Below are positions 1 to 21,485 of a stretch of 64,000 bases of DNA, piece by piece. Both the position numbers and the translations under genes were made by a program. The stretch is from positions 9,417,719 through 9,481,718 of the forward strand of contig OZ029925.1 of the NCBI GenBank assembly GCA_964023275.1, given 5' to 3'. This stretch comes from Norana najaformis. Taxonomy: Eukaryota > Annelida > Clitellata > Crassiclitellata > Hormogastridae. Within the stretch, counting starts at the first letter, position 1. Each line of letters begins with the position of its first letter. The notes beneath the pieces are model-generated. The model was not told the DNA's origin. It did no database searches and was given only the letters and a program-made list of their open reading frames with translations.

Positions 1-464
1 ATTTCCAGCTAAACAGATCTCAGTTACCTATTTAAAGAAATGGGGCTATATAAGTGCCTTGTTGCAAAATGTTACGCTGCTTTACATTACACTGTGTTAA
101 GGCTTACGGAGAAAATTGGCATGTCATCTCTGTTTGAACTATAAATACAGGGTTTCAGAGTGGTTCTTGAAGGTGGTATATAAACGTCATACTTTGCATG
201 CGTTGCTGTGTTTTGACTTACTGGCATACATTGTGGCTTAATGCGTTTCTGCCGTGAGCATTCCTTAATGTATGCATATTTGTACCTTTCTTGGCAGGAA
301 TCGGTTAATGGACATTGTTGCCAAAACCCATGCAAGACTTGGGCAGACACTGGATGTTAAATGATCCTGTTGAGAATAAGGTTGTTACTAAAACCTAATC
401 TGCACGGAATGTAAAGGACTTTAAATTCTACTGCAAATAAATTAGAATGAAACATTAATTTTAG
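1..464 (+). other. Intron upstream of the first visible QARS1 exon
   Basis: No frame encodes anything resembling the residues that precede the GENYK stretch in animal QARS1. The stretch ends in a pyrimidine-poor but usable acceptor (TTTTAG at 459-464). I see no other feature in it. Confidence 0.6.
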
Positions 465-9397
<8,933 letters not shown>

Positions 9398-9748
9398 ACG
9401 CGCAGCATAAAGACCATTGCCTAGGAAACCTTTATTTATTCAGAAGACCTGGTGACGTTCTCAGAAGTATTTGCTTTGCACTGGTGCTCGTTTTCACTCA
9501 GTGCAGTGTTAACATTTTTTCCAGATTGCCTGGATTTTGTATTGTTTAAAGAAGCTAGAAGTTTATTGGAATTACTGTATATTAGGGTTGTGGCTGCAAA
9601 GAATTGCTTGTGTTTAATTTTGTGCTAGAATATAGTATGTCATGTATTGTTCTTTAACTGCTCAGAGCTTTCTACAAGGCTGTTTTCCTAGAGAGAAGAA
9701 CAAAAAGAAGCAGGCCCCTATTTTTGGTTAGGAAAACCTCTGTGGCAT

Positions 9749-9754
9749 AATAAA
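9749..9754 (+). terminator. Candidate QARS1 polyadenylation signal
   Basis: AATAAA lies about 350 bp after the QARS1 stop codon. Alternatives are AATAAA at 10508-10513 and 10747-10752. The sequence alone does not show which is used. Confidence 0.4.
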
Positions 9755-9832
9755 GAACTGCTAAGAGAAGACTTTACTATCCAGAATGCATTGATAATTC
9801 TTTCATATTCTGTAAAAAGCACAGCAAGATCT

Positions 9833-9990
9833 GATCTAATCTAATGACATAAGGTGGCTGTAATGCGCAAGACGTCTCATGTGAAACCCTTTTCAAATAC
9901 TGTAATCTGTTGGAGAGGCACAGTCAAAATCCAGCAGGATTTAAGGATGGCAGTCGTTTAATTTTCTTAGGCTCTGAGCCTGTCAACAAC
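9833..9990 (-). repeat. Old LINE-type 3' tail fragment
   Basis: Contains GATCTAATCTAATGACATAA, TAATGCGCAAGACGTCTCAT and a later AATCTGTTGGAGAGGCACAG. The same order of blocks recurs at 20985-21130, and the terminal block resembles the reverse complement of the LINE ends at 54375-54450 and 55290-55360. Confidence 0.5.
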
Positions 9991-10278
9991 GAATCTCTGT
10001 TGAATTGTGCAGGACTTGCCATTTGTTTCCATGCTCTTGCTCTTCGAATCTGTTGAATTGTGCAGTGCAGGACTTGGCATTTGTTTCCATGCTCTTGCTC
10101 TTCGAATCTGTTGAATTGTGCAGTGCAGGACTTGGCATTTGTTTCCATGCTCTTGCTCTTCGAATCTGTTGAATTGTGCAGTGCAGGACTTGGCATTTGT
10201 TTCCATGCTCTTGCTCTTCGAATCTGTTGAATTGTGCAGTGCAGGACTTGCCATTTGTTTCCCTGCTCTTGCTCTTAA
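9990..10278 (+). repeat. 58-bp tandem repeat, about 5 units, QARS1 3' flank
   Basis: Units start at 9990 (about 55 bp, lacking one small block), 10046, 10104, 10162 and 10220, and are nearly identical. Each carries GAATCTGTTGAATTGTGCAG and TTTCCATGCTCTTGCTCTTC. Open frames across it exist in both strands only because the repeat lacks stops; they have no family resemblance. Confidence 0.95.
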
Positions 10279-10513
10279 CCGAATTTTACTTGGCAACCAC
10301 TAACCATACACAACTTGTCAGATTTGTTACACAGCTCATCAGTCATGTAACTGCAGTCTTCTATATGAGAAAAAGATAACCAAAAGTTAGCGTGCTTGAT
10401 AGACCTGGACAGAAATGCTTTGCTAGTTTGTTGTTCGTACAGGCTGTAGGGAAAGTGTTTGCATATAAGTGATATTTGTTTGTCTTGAAAGGAAATTTGT
10501 ATTAAATAATAAA

Positions 10514-12399
10514 ATATTCACATTGTAAGTTGTTCAGACTTGTTGCATAAGGATTACATCCAAGAGATTTGGCTATGTTTGCTAGCAAGAGTGCTTTTGA
10601 TAATTCTTCATAAACCACAGCAGAGTGTAAGGAAGGTTCTTATTTCGCGCATGACTCTGGATTTTCAATCAAATTTTTCAGTACAGGAGTGAAGTTTAAC
10701 TTGCAACAAGATTTGGATAAAGTTGTGTGAGCATTTTTGATCATTTAATAAAATTCTTAATTGTAACTTGTAATTTCACTGGTAGCAGGTTACGGTAACT
10801 ACAGGGCTTTTGTTTGAATTAAGGGTTGATTTGCTGGTAGAGGAATAAGAAGGGGGAAAAGGATGATTCTCCTGATATGAACATTTCATTACTTGTGGCA
10901 TGTATAGTTCGTACAGGAGCCCATGACTAGGATGACCAATGGAAGAATTTATTCTGGTGCATGGCTGTGAAATTTCTTGCCTTCCTCCATATAAATTGTG
11001 CCTGCTGCATGGAAGGATGGATACAAGGGGCCACCCTGGCCAAGGTTGCATCCAATATTGGAAAACCTGTATAGAACAAATAGCAGAATTGCAAGAGCAT
11101 ATCCAGATGGGCTGCTGAAGTGATGCCACCTTCATAAACTCATATGAGGAAGCATGGTCTCTAGACCTGCCCTTGGTGAGCTATTATTGTGTATAACATT
11201 TATCAAACAACAGTTGTAATTTCTGTACAGTCTACCATACCTTAATATTACTGAAATATAAGTTTGCAGTGTTTGCAATACCTGATAGAAAACAAATACA
11301 AATTAACATTTCTTAAAATATGACATCAATCTCTAAGAGTGTAATACACACTGGTTCAAACTGAAGAAACAAAACGATGACAGACAGAATTTCATAAAGG
11401 AAAATAAAGGAACAATTTTCCTGAATTAGGCAAATAGTACAGCAAACTGCTGTGAAAAGGTGCTATACAATTGTCCAGCTACATGTAACTAGAAAGCCAC
11501 AAATAAGAACAGACCCTCGTAAAAATGCAGTAGGGGCTGAAGATGTTTAAAACGTCACCGAAAGCGGATCGTAAAAAAGTCTGAAACTTGTTTTCTACAG
11601 TGCCCTGTAAGTTCAACAAATCAGTATTGGTGCAATTCAATGCTTGTGTCCATCTTCCCGCAAAAGTAAAGACCACTATTGCATAGTTATTTATTTGCAA
11701 CACACATTGATAACAACACACACTAACCTGATAGCTGAAGTAATACATAAATCCGCTTATGATAAAAATAAGGAATTCAAAGCCAAATGGCTTAAGAACA
11801 ACATACAACAGAATGCTTTCTGCCATCACAAAGTATCAGAAGTAACTGTCTTTATGAGTACAGAACTAACAGATAATATAAAATGACAGCTGTTGTCATG
11901 ATACCTAAAAATGACACTGGAATAAGTTAGTAAAACTTTGTAAACAATAAATAACAAAAACAGATGATCACCAGTATAAATGACCAAATTCTAATCCAGT
12001 CTTCAGCTATGATGTTTGCTGTAAAAGGTTAACTTAAGGTAATGCTCTGAATTTCACGCCTCGTCATATAAACAATACTTACCAAGAATTAACAGGTCAT
12101 AGTGAATAAAAGTACATCCTACTGTTAACAGGTATATATCTAAACGAACTCCTGTTTTTGGAATGTATCCAAGTTGTTACTTGAAGTAGTTCACATGAAA
12201 TGATTACTTACAATAAAAAGTTAAGCAAAACCAAAGCCAAAAATAACATAAACCCAACTGCTACTATGCAGAATATACCAGAATGACACCGTTATGCAGT
12301 CCATTTGTGAAATACTGGACATTTATTCCTTCACGTTCTACATATTTTTGCAAAAATTAATACTTTTCACACACTATGTGAAATACCAGAATGCAATTG
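10514..12399. other. Intergenic/3'-UTR stretch between convergent QARS1 and UAP1
   Basis: No coding exon of either gene, no strong repeat and no RNA gene recognised. Part of it may be the long 3' UTR of UAP1 (read right to left) or of QARS1. Confidence 0.5.
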
Positions 12400-12405
12400 T
12401 TTATT
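12400..12405 (-). terminator. Candidate UAP1 polyadenylation signal
   Basis: TTTATT on the + strand is AATAAA on the - strand, about 550 bp beyond the UAP1 stop. It is the first good hexamer I found downstream of the gene. A second lies near 12322. Use is inferred, not shown. Confidence 0.35.
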
Positions 12406-12950
12406 CCCCTTTGATATATCATAGGATGACCCATTACCTCTTGCTTCCTTACATTTACCTAGTTTCTGTCAATACAGGTTAAGTGTTGCACTCTAATCTA
12501 TTACGCTCATTAACTTGACTCATTTCTGAACTCATAATTTCATTCATCATATTTACAAATTTCTTGAAATTTATAGCTCTTAATATCTCTTTTCCATATC
12601 ATTGCAGTTTTTCCACAAGTTTCCAAATCATAGTCATTCCTTACATATTCTTTTCTCTCACTTTGGTCTCATATCTCTATCGTGTACGGTCCATAATTTT
12701 GTGAGCATTTAAGACAGGTGCATACATCATCCATCACACAAATATAAATATTTAACAAAACAACAAAATCCCGAAAACATGCATCGAGTTACAAGACTAC
12801 ATCAGAATGTTAAATTCAACCCAATGAAAATGCTAACCCAAAAAGAGTAAAGATGTGTACGAATCAACAAAATGTTACCGCTAATGTAGTATATGAATGA
12901 TGACGATCATGACGAGTGATATTTAAAGGCAGCTGCTGCAAAAACAAAGT

Positions 12951-15900
12951 TCACGACTGGCATATGTGAGGCTCACCATCCTGCCAAAGGACAACAGGTG
13001 GAACAAAACTCTTCCCTCCCATGCGATCATCAAGACCCTAAAAACACACAGAAATATTGCTATTCTTTCATCATTTTCCAGCCTCGACTCAAGGCCTGTT
13101 TCAGCGTTTGGTGTAGTCGAAGTGACTCTCCCAAACAACCAGATTTGAGGATAGATGTTTGAGCGCCACAGATCGAAATGCTCTGTATTTTTACACTGGA
13201 GTATCTCGGTGTTATCACAAACACGTGTAAGCATGAATCTGATCTACCATCATGATGAGATTACATCACGTTCATGCTGTTTCTTCAATGTTAATGCTTA
13301 ATATTCTTCAATGTTAATGCTTGGGCCTCTAAATCCATGCTAGCCCAAAATTCAATCTATATGGTGGGCTAAAGGGCCAAACAGCAGGAAATGAACCCAT
13401 CCCTACACTCAACTAAGGACATGGGAGCTTTACTTTGTAATGTAATAAAGGAAATTCCATGGTCCTTTCCTAATCATTTTCTTGACTGCTTGCTACAGCA
13501 CACAAAGTCAGTAATAATAGTTGAAAATGTCAAGGTTGTTCAATTGTGCTCATAACAATTCAGAAAATATGTTCAATCCTTTGAGGTAGATTGATATAAC
13601 TGCTATCTGTTAGGTGTAGGATAAATAACAACAATACTTTTTCTTGACACAAAAGAATAAAAATTTATAAATTTTCATAGATAATACTTTTTCTGGACTT
13701 GAACAAAAAACACTTAAGATAATTTCAACTGTTGCTTGACTTGCCTCGCCACTGTAGGAAACGAGTGGTGAGATCTCGCAGATTATGGGAGATTCTTCAC
13801 TGTCTTCTTTGTGACTAAAACACGAGACATAAAACTGTACAAATCTATTAAAAAATTAATTTAATTAAAAACTTCTAGAGCGCCGGTGTCTAATGCACAA
13901 GGCATCAACCGATGGCTCATTAAATTTAAGCCACATTCAGGTCAATATCCAGAAGATCAGTCCACTAAGACAGAGAGGCAGCGTATGGTGGAAAAGCCAA
14001 CTGAAAAAGGTAAGGTAAAGGTAAAATACATCAAACATAACAACCTTGTGTTTGTAAACTTCTATGTTCAAATCAGTGACACATCACTCACACACACACA
14101 CACACATTAACCAGTTAATAAAAATTCTACACATTCACAAACACATACAAACTTGATAAACTCATAAGTAGGTAAGTTAGACATCCGTTAACATGCTACG
14201 TGTCCATCGGCTGAGCGAGGAATTTGATTTTTGTAAAGGTCGTGAATATTAAACCATAAATGATACATAGTTCAATATTCACAAAATCATGTTCATAAAT
14301 GGTTTAATATTCACATAATCTATTCTTAAACTTGTCAATGAAAGAAACACTGTTGTTGGTTCCAGGATCAGCTAAGTTCAAAGCATTGAAGAAGAAGAAA
14401 CTTTCTTTCATTCACAGAAAGCAGTAATCTACACTGAATAAGCAGAACAGAAAAAACTGCTGAAAGCAGTACAACGAAAAAGCAGCAAAGACAACAGCAA
14501 ATTATTTCAAAGATGAATGACGGCATACAGGAGGGTAAGTAGGACAAGCTTAACCATGAACAGTCGGATAGAAAAATTGCTTTATGCACGTTTACTTGAT
14601 CATGCAAAAGCAGTCTAACCTTGCCATCATGAGAACTAAGTCAGGATAAATAACAATGACGATCCAATCAATAGGCAATCCTTCTGGATGTGCAAAACGT
14701 TTATGACCTTCACTTGGCAAATATTTATACAGCAACTTCTACGAGAGTCAGGAAATCACTATTCATGGCTGTATCTTTAAATGAAAATATATGCTCTAAG
14801 TCAGCACAGATGTGCAGCAAGAACTTGTTTCAGACATTAGTGCAAGAAACTTTTATACGGAAAACACTTTTCTCGTTACAAACGTACCTGTCTTCATTAT
14901 TGTTCTCAGGGTGGGAGGAATTCATGCAACGACTAAATCCAAGAAAACATGACATGCGTCACACAGAAAGTGCATCATGCAGGAAACAATGTACAAAAGG
15001 AACATTGCAAGCTGTACACATTTTATAAGGAAAAGCAGAAATTTGACTTCAATTTTTGTTATTCTTCGAGGAACTACAGCAACATGAAAGTTTTTAATGT
15101 TTGAACTGATTATGTTATTCCATTTAACTGAAAAAATGAAACAATACTTCATATAGCAAATAAATACACTTGTTGTACTTGTACTTGTTTAAAATTAAAC
15201 GTTAGAAGGTGGATGAGAATTAATAAATACGGTGACAAAAATGACTCAAATGTATTTAAATTACGTCATTAAAAATCTGTGTAATCAAAAGAGTTTTAGC
15301 AAAAATCCATAATGGTATACAGATTTTAAAAGGTTTCCACAGTTCAAATCTGCACCATATATACAAGTAACTGGCTAAAAATCATCTCGAAAGACAACAT
15401 GGTATATTCAGCACATTTTCAAGAAAGCACATGCACGCTAGCAGCCACTCGAAGGCATCGTTACAACATTCAGACCAGATTGCATCCAGAGAGTCAAATT
15501 CATTGGGCCCACGTTGAGTCCATAGCTGGCAACAAATTCACACCAATGGCACAATGCAGGCCAGTATGGGAACAATGAATGTGGCTCTCTGGGCTGATTT
15601 AAATAATAACTAGCAACTACCTCTTACAAACGACGGCATCATTATAATGATGACAGCACTAGCTACCTAGGAATGTCGGATATGATCGAGTCATCATCAC
15701 GGATGAACTTTCCTCCGGCTTTGAGGATCCAGCGATGATGTAGGTCCATCAGAGATGTTCGGCATGTGATTGGATTGTCTTTGGCTGCGTCGTTTCCATT
15801 CTTAAGTGGAGCAAATTCATCCTCACGAAGCACCTCCCACACGGCAAATGAACTGCAGAAGAAACATGTTTGCTCAACAACATTACTTTACGACTACACA

Positions 15901-18900
15901 GACAAGATGGCAAACAAGTATGCAAGCACAAACAAGTATACTGACTGATGGTCACATTCAAGTTTAAACAATCAAAATGACAAATATTGTAAGTAAGTAA
16001 AGCATTTGTTAACACACCATATTTCATCAGCTACGCGAGGAATCGTGGGCTTTGATGGGTCACAGAGGTCAGACAACAAAAGCAAGACGGTACAAATAGA
16101 TCTTAAGCCACTTCATGAATATGTCTAATGTAAAAAGGGAGACTATTCCAGATGGCTGGTGTAGAAATGCTGAATCCACAGTGGGATAATAAATTCAGAC
16201 CGATAGTAATAAGTAACAATACATAATACCTGTACTCACTGCTTTCCACAGAAAATTCATCAAGTCAGACAAAAATTCTGAGAATACAGACTAGCCAGTA
16301 AACAAGACTGGTTAAACAAGTCTTTTAAACCCACTAGTAGTCTTCTCAGCTTTACCCCCAACCACCACCATCTTGCCTTTAATATAATATTCACAAAATA
16401 ATACCCACCTTGCAAACTGAAAAATGTCAAAAATAAACTTTTCCATCTTTATGCCATTCACTTGTGTCGGCTTAACGAGTTTCCCTTCATCATTGCAGTA
16501 GGGAATTTTCTTTTGAGCCACATGATATCGAAGCGCTGACTCTTTTTCCCTAAATCACAAAAGTTTATTGAGCCTGAATAAACTATAACTTGCAACAGCA
16601 TAACAAAAGTCGTCCAAACCATTTCCGAATCTTATGTTCTGTTTTATTTATTTCTAAAATTACTAATGGTGCCAAGTGAATTATTATGCTTTAACAATTT
16701 GCTTAAGGTTTACACACAGTAAATGTTTACAGGCAAGTTTGAACCTGTACAAGACGAGTTTTCAACCAGCCACTTGCTCCAGTTGTCATCCATTGTAAAA
16801 ACCTTCTAACTGATAAGGTTTGGCTTTAAAAGTATTACTTTGGCTCAAACAAGCTGAGAAAGAATTAGGTTGTGAGTTTTTGGCAAACTTGAAATAAAAA
16901 TAACAATAAATATATAAACAAAATAAATGCTGAGAATACAACTAACTGGACAATCATCTTCATGAAGTCAACTGAGAAAAAGTGATTGGCAATTCCGCCA
17001 GCATTGAAGACGAGTTTACCATCCGCATCCCGTTTTTCAGCCGTCTTGAGGGAAATTTCGCTGTACTCTACGACGTGGTATTTACCATTCAACTTGCAAA
17101 TCACCCCAACTGGCTCTGATGCTGACATTTTCTCAACGACCTGCATAAATATCATCAGTTATAAATTTATCTTAAAATCTGTTAAATAATCATTCAAGCA
17201 TGCAATCAGCAATTTATTGAACACAATATCTACCAAAGATATTCAACCAAAAAATCAATATGTTCAATTAACTGTTCTAGGCCGACATGTTGATGGTCAA
17301 ACATCCTGTTCATGCCTCGTGCAATACTTAAATCTTCCAGCCTTTTTAATCATCTCAGCAAATGACCCATAGATATTTTGCAGGATGCATAGTTAAGCTT
17401 TTAAATTAAGCAAACCATCAACTGAAATTTTACTAATCGCAGCCACAGGCCAGATTAGATTAGATCATGTATAGTTCAGATTGCATGCATTTTATGCAAC
17501 AATTCCAAGTGACAAGCAGTTCAGCCATAAGACTGTTCAGAACAGAAAATGCTATTATCACATGTTTAATGAATTACTGCAAAAACCATTTTCAATAAAC
17601 CCTGAATTAAAACTATATGACATAACTATCTGCTACACATGTAACCTTCACTTTATTCAGCTGCAACCAAACTCATTTACCTTGACTCCACAAGAAGCAC
17701 CTTTTGCAATGCAGAACCCGATAAATACTGGGTCGGCCATTTTGACGAGAATATTATCTACACAGTAGACGTGAAGATATTCCACTCCGCGCCGAATGAT
17801 ATCCTCAAGAATTTTTGCTTTCCTTAGAGCATTGTAAAGACCTCCATTGCCATCTGTGACGGTAAAAGAAGTCAACACACAGATAAAAAATCTCGTCTTA
17901 CCATCTAATATAATCATTTAATCAACTAAAGGCACAGCTAAACAACTTTAGGATGTTTCGGTTAAAGCACTGGCTGACTTTGTTATAATTTGTGAATGAC
18001 TTCAACCCCAAATTCTAGATCTTCAGCATTACTGGCTATCATCTCAGATAAGAGTCTGCATTATTTAAATTCAATTTGAAAGTTGCATGATTCAACGGTT
18101 ATCAATAATAAAATGTCCACTCCAAATACTGATGTACAAATCAAACCTAGTTCTGATCAGCAAACGTAACAGTATTATTGCTTGTAATATTCAAAAAATT
18201 CTCTCGCTGTCTCCAACTACGCTTACAACCTCTCCTCCTCCTACCACGTTTTCTTCTTTTCTTTCTTTCACATATATGTAGTATAAGTTGACTCGTGGAA
18301 ATAGGCTCTGGATCTAGTATAAGCTAGTAGCTTTCATCCAACTCTTGTTGCATTATACTTAGGACCTTAATATTTTGTTTGTAAGGTATTCCCTTTGGTT
18401 CAATAAACAGTTCTTTATTGATTTAATCGATTGATTGAAATGAAATTTGGTAAAAAGGAAGCAAAGACCTGGAGCCTTTGCAATACGTGAAGGAGTTTCC
18501 AGAATGATCTTTCCACTGTGGTCGATGCAAGGCATCGTGCTCTGCTCAAACATGATGACATTCTCCGGCCGAAGTCCAAAATAGGCGTGCTTCTTGAAGA
18601 ACTCAGTAGTTGGTTCTTTCGTCTGTTCACTCATCATTATGTACCTAAAAAGACACCAAAGTAGCTACGTGAATGAAGGCTGATGCCTCTCTTGTCTCGT
18701 GACTCCTCAAAAATACCTACAGAAAAAAAGATAGCACAAAGGCCTCTTCCAGCTATTTGAACATCATTTGCATGCAGAACAACCTTGTTTTTAATTAACG
18801 CCAACATCAGTTAGGACAGCAAGGAGGACCTTGGAAAGGTACTTAGAAGCATTCAGTTACATACTTATGTACATACTTATAGTAGTAGTTTCAATGTTTA

Positions 18901-20821
18901 ATGACATCTTATGGCATCAAAGTCCGTTTACGTCGCCCTCCTCCTTTGTCCAGGCTTGGGACTGGAACCACCCAAGTACGGCAGTAGTGGAGTTTACATA
19001 CATACACACATAAAAGAGAAATACAGTCAAGTGCCACACATTCATAGGCCAAACTTTCACAATGCAGCATATGTTTTTCCATCAACCTGGAACAGGTTGC
19101 TCAGCAGCCTGTAACATGAGCTCCTTGGTCTTTCTATGACGATATTCCTCTGGGCTGCTTCCTTTGATCAGAATCTATCCAGACGTGCAATTAAGAAACT
19201 TATGATGGTGATTTGCATTGCAAGCACCATCATTAAGGAGGTTTCTTGAAGCACTTTTCTCAGTGCTCGCACATTACATTAGACTACAATCATCATTTCT
19301 GGCACAACCTTCTCTGGAGGGTGTAACCTTGAATCATTTGCATTCTTTCCCATTTCCTGGTTTTACATAGCTTTGGTATTTATAGTTTTAAGTCAGATTT
19401 CACTATCCTGGGCCAGGTATGTCTAAGCAACATTACTCATCTTTTCCATCTTGCATTTAAATTTAAACCAAATTACTACAACCAATTCAGCAGGGCAACA
19501 AGCAACAACCAAAACACTTTCAAATGCTCCAAAGTTTACTCACCAAGGAACAACACTGTCCTTGCCAACATGTCTGCTTGCAAGCTCCTGGATCTTCACG
19601 AGACGTTGAGCCTGCAGATGGTAGAGTGACTTACGTGATGGAAGACCAACGTCATACATCCCCTTTGGATATGTCACCCCAAGCCTCGTTCCCTGACCCC
19701 CAGCCAATAGCAGAACTGCCACTTTGCCCTCGCCAATTTGCTTCAGTCCTTGCAAAATTCAAATAAAACAATTAGAAGGTAATGTTTTGTCTGTCAAGGA
19801 AAAGGAAGCAGTGCCACCACTATTCTCTAATTTGTAATCTGAAATTTATAAAGTGCCTCTTAGAGGATAAACTCAACAGAGGTGATTTCTGATCTGAAAA
19901 AGTAAAATCACCGTTAAACAGTACAGTTTCCAGGCACCTGTGGAACACTGAGAGGGGGAGAGAAAGGCGCTCAAGTCGCAATTCTCGAGGGAGACGATTC
20001 CTGCTGTGACGTTTTGCACTTAATCTAAGACCTTTTAGCAGAATCATTTATCATGTCTTGTAACTGTTGTCTACCACATAACTTTGCACTATCAAATAGA
20101 TCCCTGCTCTGGATCTGTTTCGACGTACATACGAGAACTATTCGTTCCTTTTGGTGCCTGGAATGGTCGTCAATTGCTTCACTTGGCTTCTCGTTGTGAT
20201 CTATTTCCTTGCTGCTACAAAACTACACGACAACATTGCGTAAAAATTTATAAGTCAATATACCTGTCTTGCGTAGGCCCTTCTCTCAGGAACAGTCTTT
20301 CCGTTAACATTCGTAACGTTCCTATTTAATTCTCAGCAGGCAACATATTCTTTGCTTGTTAAGACTTGTTTATTTAAATCCTATGGGCAGCCATGTCCCC
20401 GGCGCTTTTGAGGGGTTCCTAAAATGCCTTCTATAAAAGTACAGATACATACATACATACTTTCCTGATTTACACAAATATTTACGTATAAATTTTATAA
20501 TTACGTTACAATTATACATTGGGTCAATAATTGTCATTTACCTTCATGTTCGTAGCGTTTCAGTGTTTCTGGGTCACTCTTGGCAAAGCTGCCAAGCACA
20601 CTCTTGGGCAGTGGCTCGAGCTGGTCATCCAGCGCTTCGCTTGCCTTTGTGAAGTCCTCCTGGCACCTCTTAAAGCTTTCATTGATGTGCTGGAGGTCAA
20701 GGTCCTTAAGGTCAGAGATCAAGTGCAATCGTTCGACCTCAGACAATTGTGACCAGAACTTGAGAAGGTGGTCCTGCCCAAAAGCAGCCAATTTTGTCCT
20801 CAGTGCTTCACAATCAGCCAT
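12951..20821 (-). CDS. UAP1: UDP-N-acetylhexosamine pyrophosphorylase (complete, 9 coding exons)
   Basis: Converts GlcNAc-1-phosphate (or GalNAc-1-phosphate) and UTP to the UDP-sugar, the last step of UDP-GlcNAc synthesis in the cytosol. Exons in order: 20542-20821, 19544-19748, 18469-18644, 17681-17853, 16947-17140, 16409-16549, 15667-15852, 13745-13814 and 12951-13037 (stop TGA at 12951-12953). Phases all match, giving 503 aa, close to animal UAP1. Residues 106-117 hold the nucleotide-binding [18 protein letters not shown] follows at about 222-227 and HVYCVDN at about 248-254. [38 protein letters not shown] and [16 protein letters not shown] follow in the expected order. The last two exons are small and lie 1.9-2.7 kb from the rest. 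The donor of exon 8 is GC rather than GT (GAG|GCAAGT). An acceptor-like TTTGTCTTCAG sits just before the start codon, so a 5' non-coding exon is likely further right. Confidence 0.95.
14163..14230 (-). repeat. Tail fragment of a dispersed repeat (AAGT-tail family), copy 1
   Basis: The GTTAACATGCTACGTGTCCATCGGCTGAGCGAGG region resembles 15990-16045 and 46786-46850, each starting after an AAGT/GTAA run. This is a probable retroposon 3' end in reverse orientation. Confidence 0.45.
14242..14314. repeat. Short hairpin in UAP1 intron
   Basis: GTGAATATTAAACCATAAAT at 14242 is matched in reverse complement by ATAAATGGTTTAATATTCAC ending at 14314, around a spacer of about 30 bp. Confidence 0.75.
15990..16045 (-). 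repeat. Tail fragment of the AAGT-tail family, copy 2
   Basis: GTAAGTAAGTAAAGCATTTG is followed by TTAACACACCATATTTCATC and CTACGCGAGGAATCGTGGGC. It is parallel to the copies at 14163 and 46786. Confidence 0.45.
19825..20040 (+). repeat. Dispersed repeat R1, copy 1 (UAP1 intron 1)
   Basis: Starts GTAATCTGAAATTTATAAAG. It shares block order with 31290-31500: AGAGGATAAACTCAACAGAG, then CAGGCACCTGTGGAACACTG, then CTCGAGGGAGACGATTCC. Probably a retroposon 3' end; function none inferred. Confidence 0.55.
20260..20470 (+). mobile_element. LINE 3'-end fragment with CATA-repeat tail (UAP1 intron 1)
   Basis: A frame reading [16 protein letters not shown] resembles the WNSLP...R segment near the C terminus of CR1/L2-type reverse transcriptase proteins. 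It is followed by CTATAAAAGTACAGATACAT and a short CATA repeat, typical of microsatellite-ended LINEs. Only the 3' end is present. Confidence 0.5.
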
Positions 20822-20984
20822 TACACCCAGCGTCAGCTGAAGACAAAATCACGTCTGATAAGAATGTAAGTCCATAAACATTCATTGAATCAGGCAGCTA
20901 AGAAAAAGCAGTAGAATAAAAAAAGTGTAAGCATGTTGTAGCAGTAATTTATGTATCTGGACATTTATATAGCACCTTGTATTC

Positions 20985-21130
20985 TAACCTAATCTAATGA
21001 CATCTGTAGTGCCGCTATCATAATGCACAAGGCATAACTGATGGTGGCTTCAAGTAATACTGTAGTCGACTACTGTAATCTGTTGGTGAAGTCCAGTCAT
21101 AACCCAATGGGGCAGAAAAACCCAAAGTCA
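20985..21130 (-). repeat. Old LINE-type 3' tail fragment
   Basis: CCTAATCTAATGACATCTGT, ATAATGCACAAGGCATAACT and AATCTGTTGGTGAAGTCCAG occur in the same order as at 9833-9990. Confidence 0.5.
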
Positions 21131-21355
21131 GGAAACATTGGGAGATCTTCTGAGAACTTCACAAATGTAAGTAACATGACCAATTGTGAAAACATGATGG
21201 CAGAATGTCAATAGTTTGGCTTTTCACTGTCATGTCTGAAGTTCTCACATAAGAATGTAACCAATGTAGTATCTGATGTTGCTATAATGTTTGCAGCCGA
21301 AATACACAGATCTTTCAATGATCGATTCAACTCTTTGAGGACTGTTTTGTGTTTA

Positions 21356-21485
21356 GTTGTTCCTCTGAAAAATACTTGTCTCTGCACACCACATTTATTA
21401 GACCCATGCTGGCACAAAGCAGGCCAGCTGTGGGTCCAATGAAAGTAGTTGACAGTGCAGAGACAAGTATTTACAGAGGAATAAC
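21356..21485. repeat. 130-bp fold-back (hairpin) element
   Basis: TTCCTCTGAAAAATACTTGT followed by CTCTGCAC at 21360-21387 pairs with GTGCAGAGACAAGTATTTAC at 21455 onward. The inner arms GACCCATGCTGGC and GCCAGCTGTGGGTC also pair, leaving a loop of about 10 bases. Confidence 0.8.

Noticed and set aside
276-360. Possible extra QARS1 exon after the TTGGCAG at about 292-298
   Set aside because: The following frames contain stops or do not resemble the QARS1 N-terminal region.
9924-10303. Several open frames in both strands with repeated peptides
   Set aside because: They are translations of the 58-bp tandem repeat; the repeat length shifts frame at every unit and no start or splice context supports them.
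10776-11135. 119-codon - strand frame downstream of UAP1
   Set aside because: No similarity to known proteins; lies in the convergent 3' flanks and shows no exon-like borders.
12923-13234. UAP1 C terminus read as [11 protein letters not shown] from an acceptor near 13105
   Set aside because: The frame starting at 13037 gives [14 protein letters not shown]..., which matches the animal UAP1 C terminus better and ends at a stop of the expected length.
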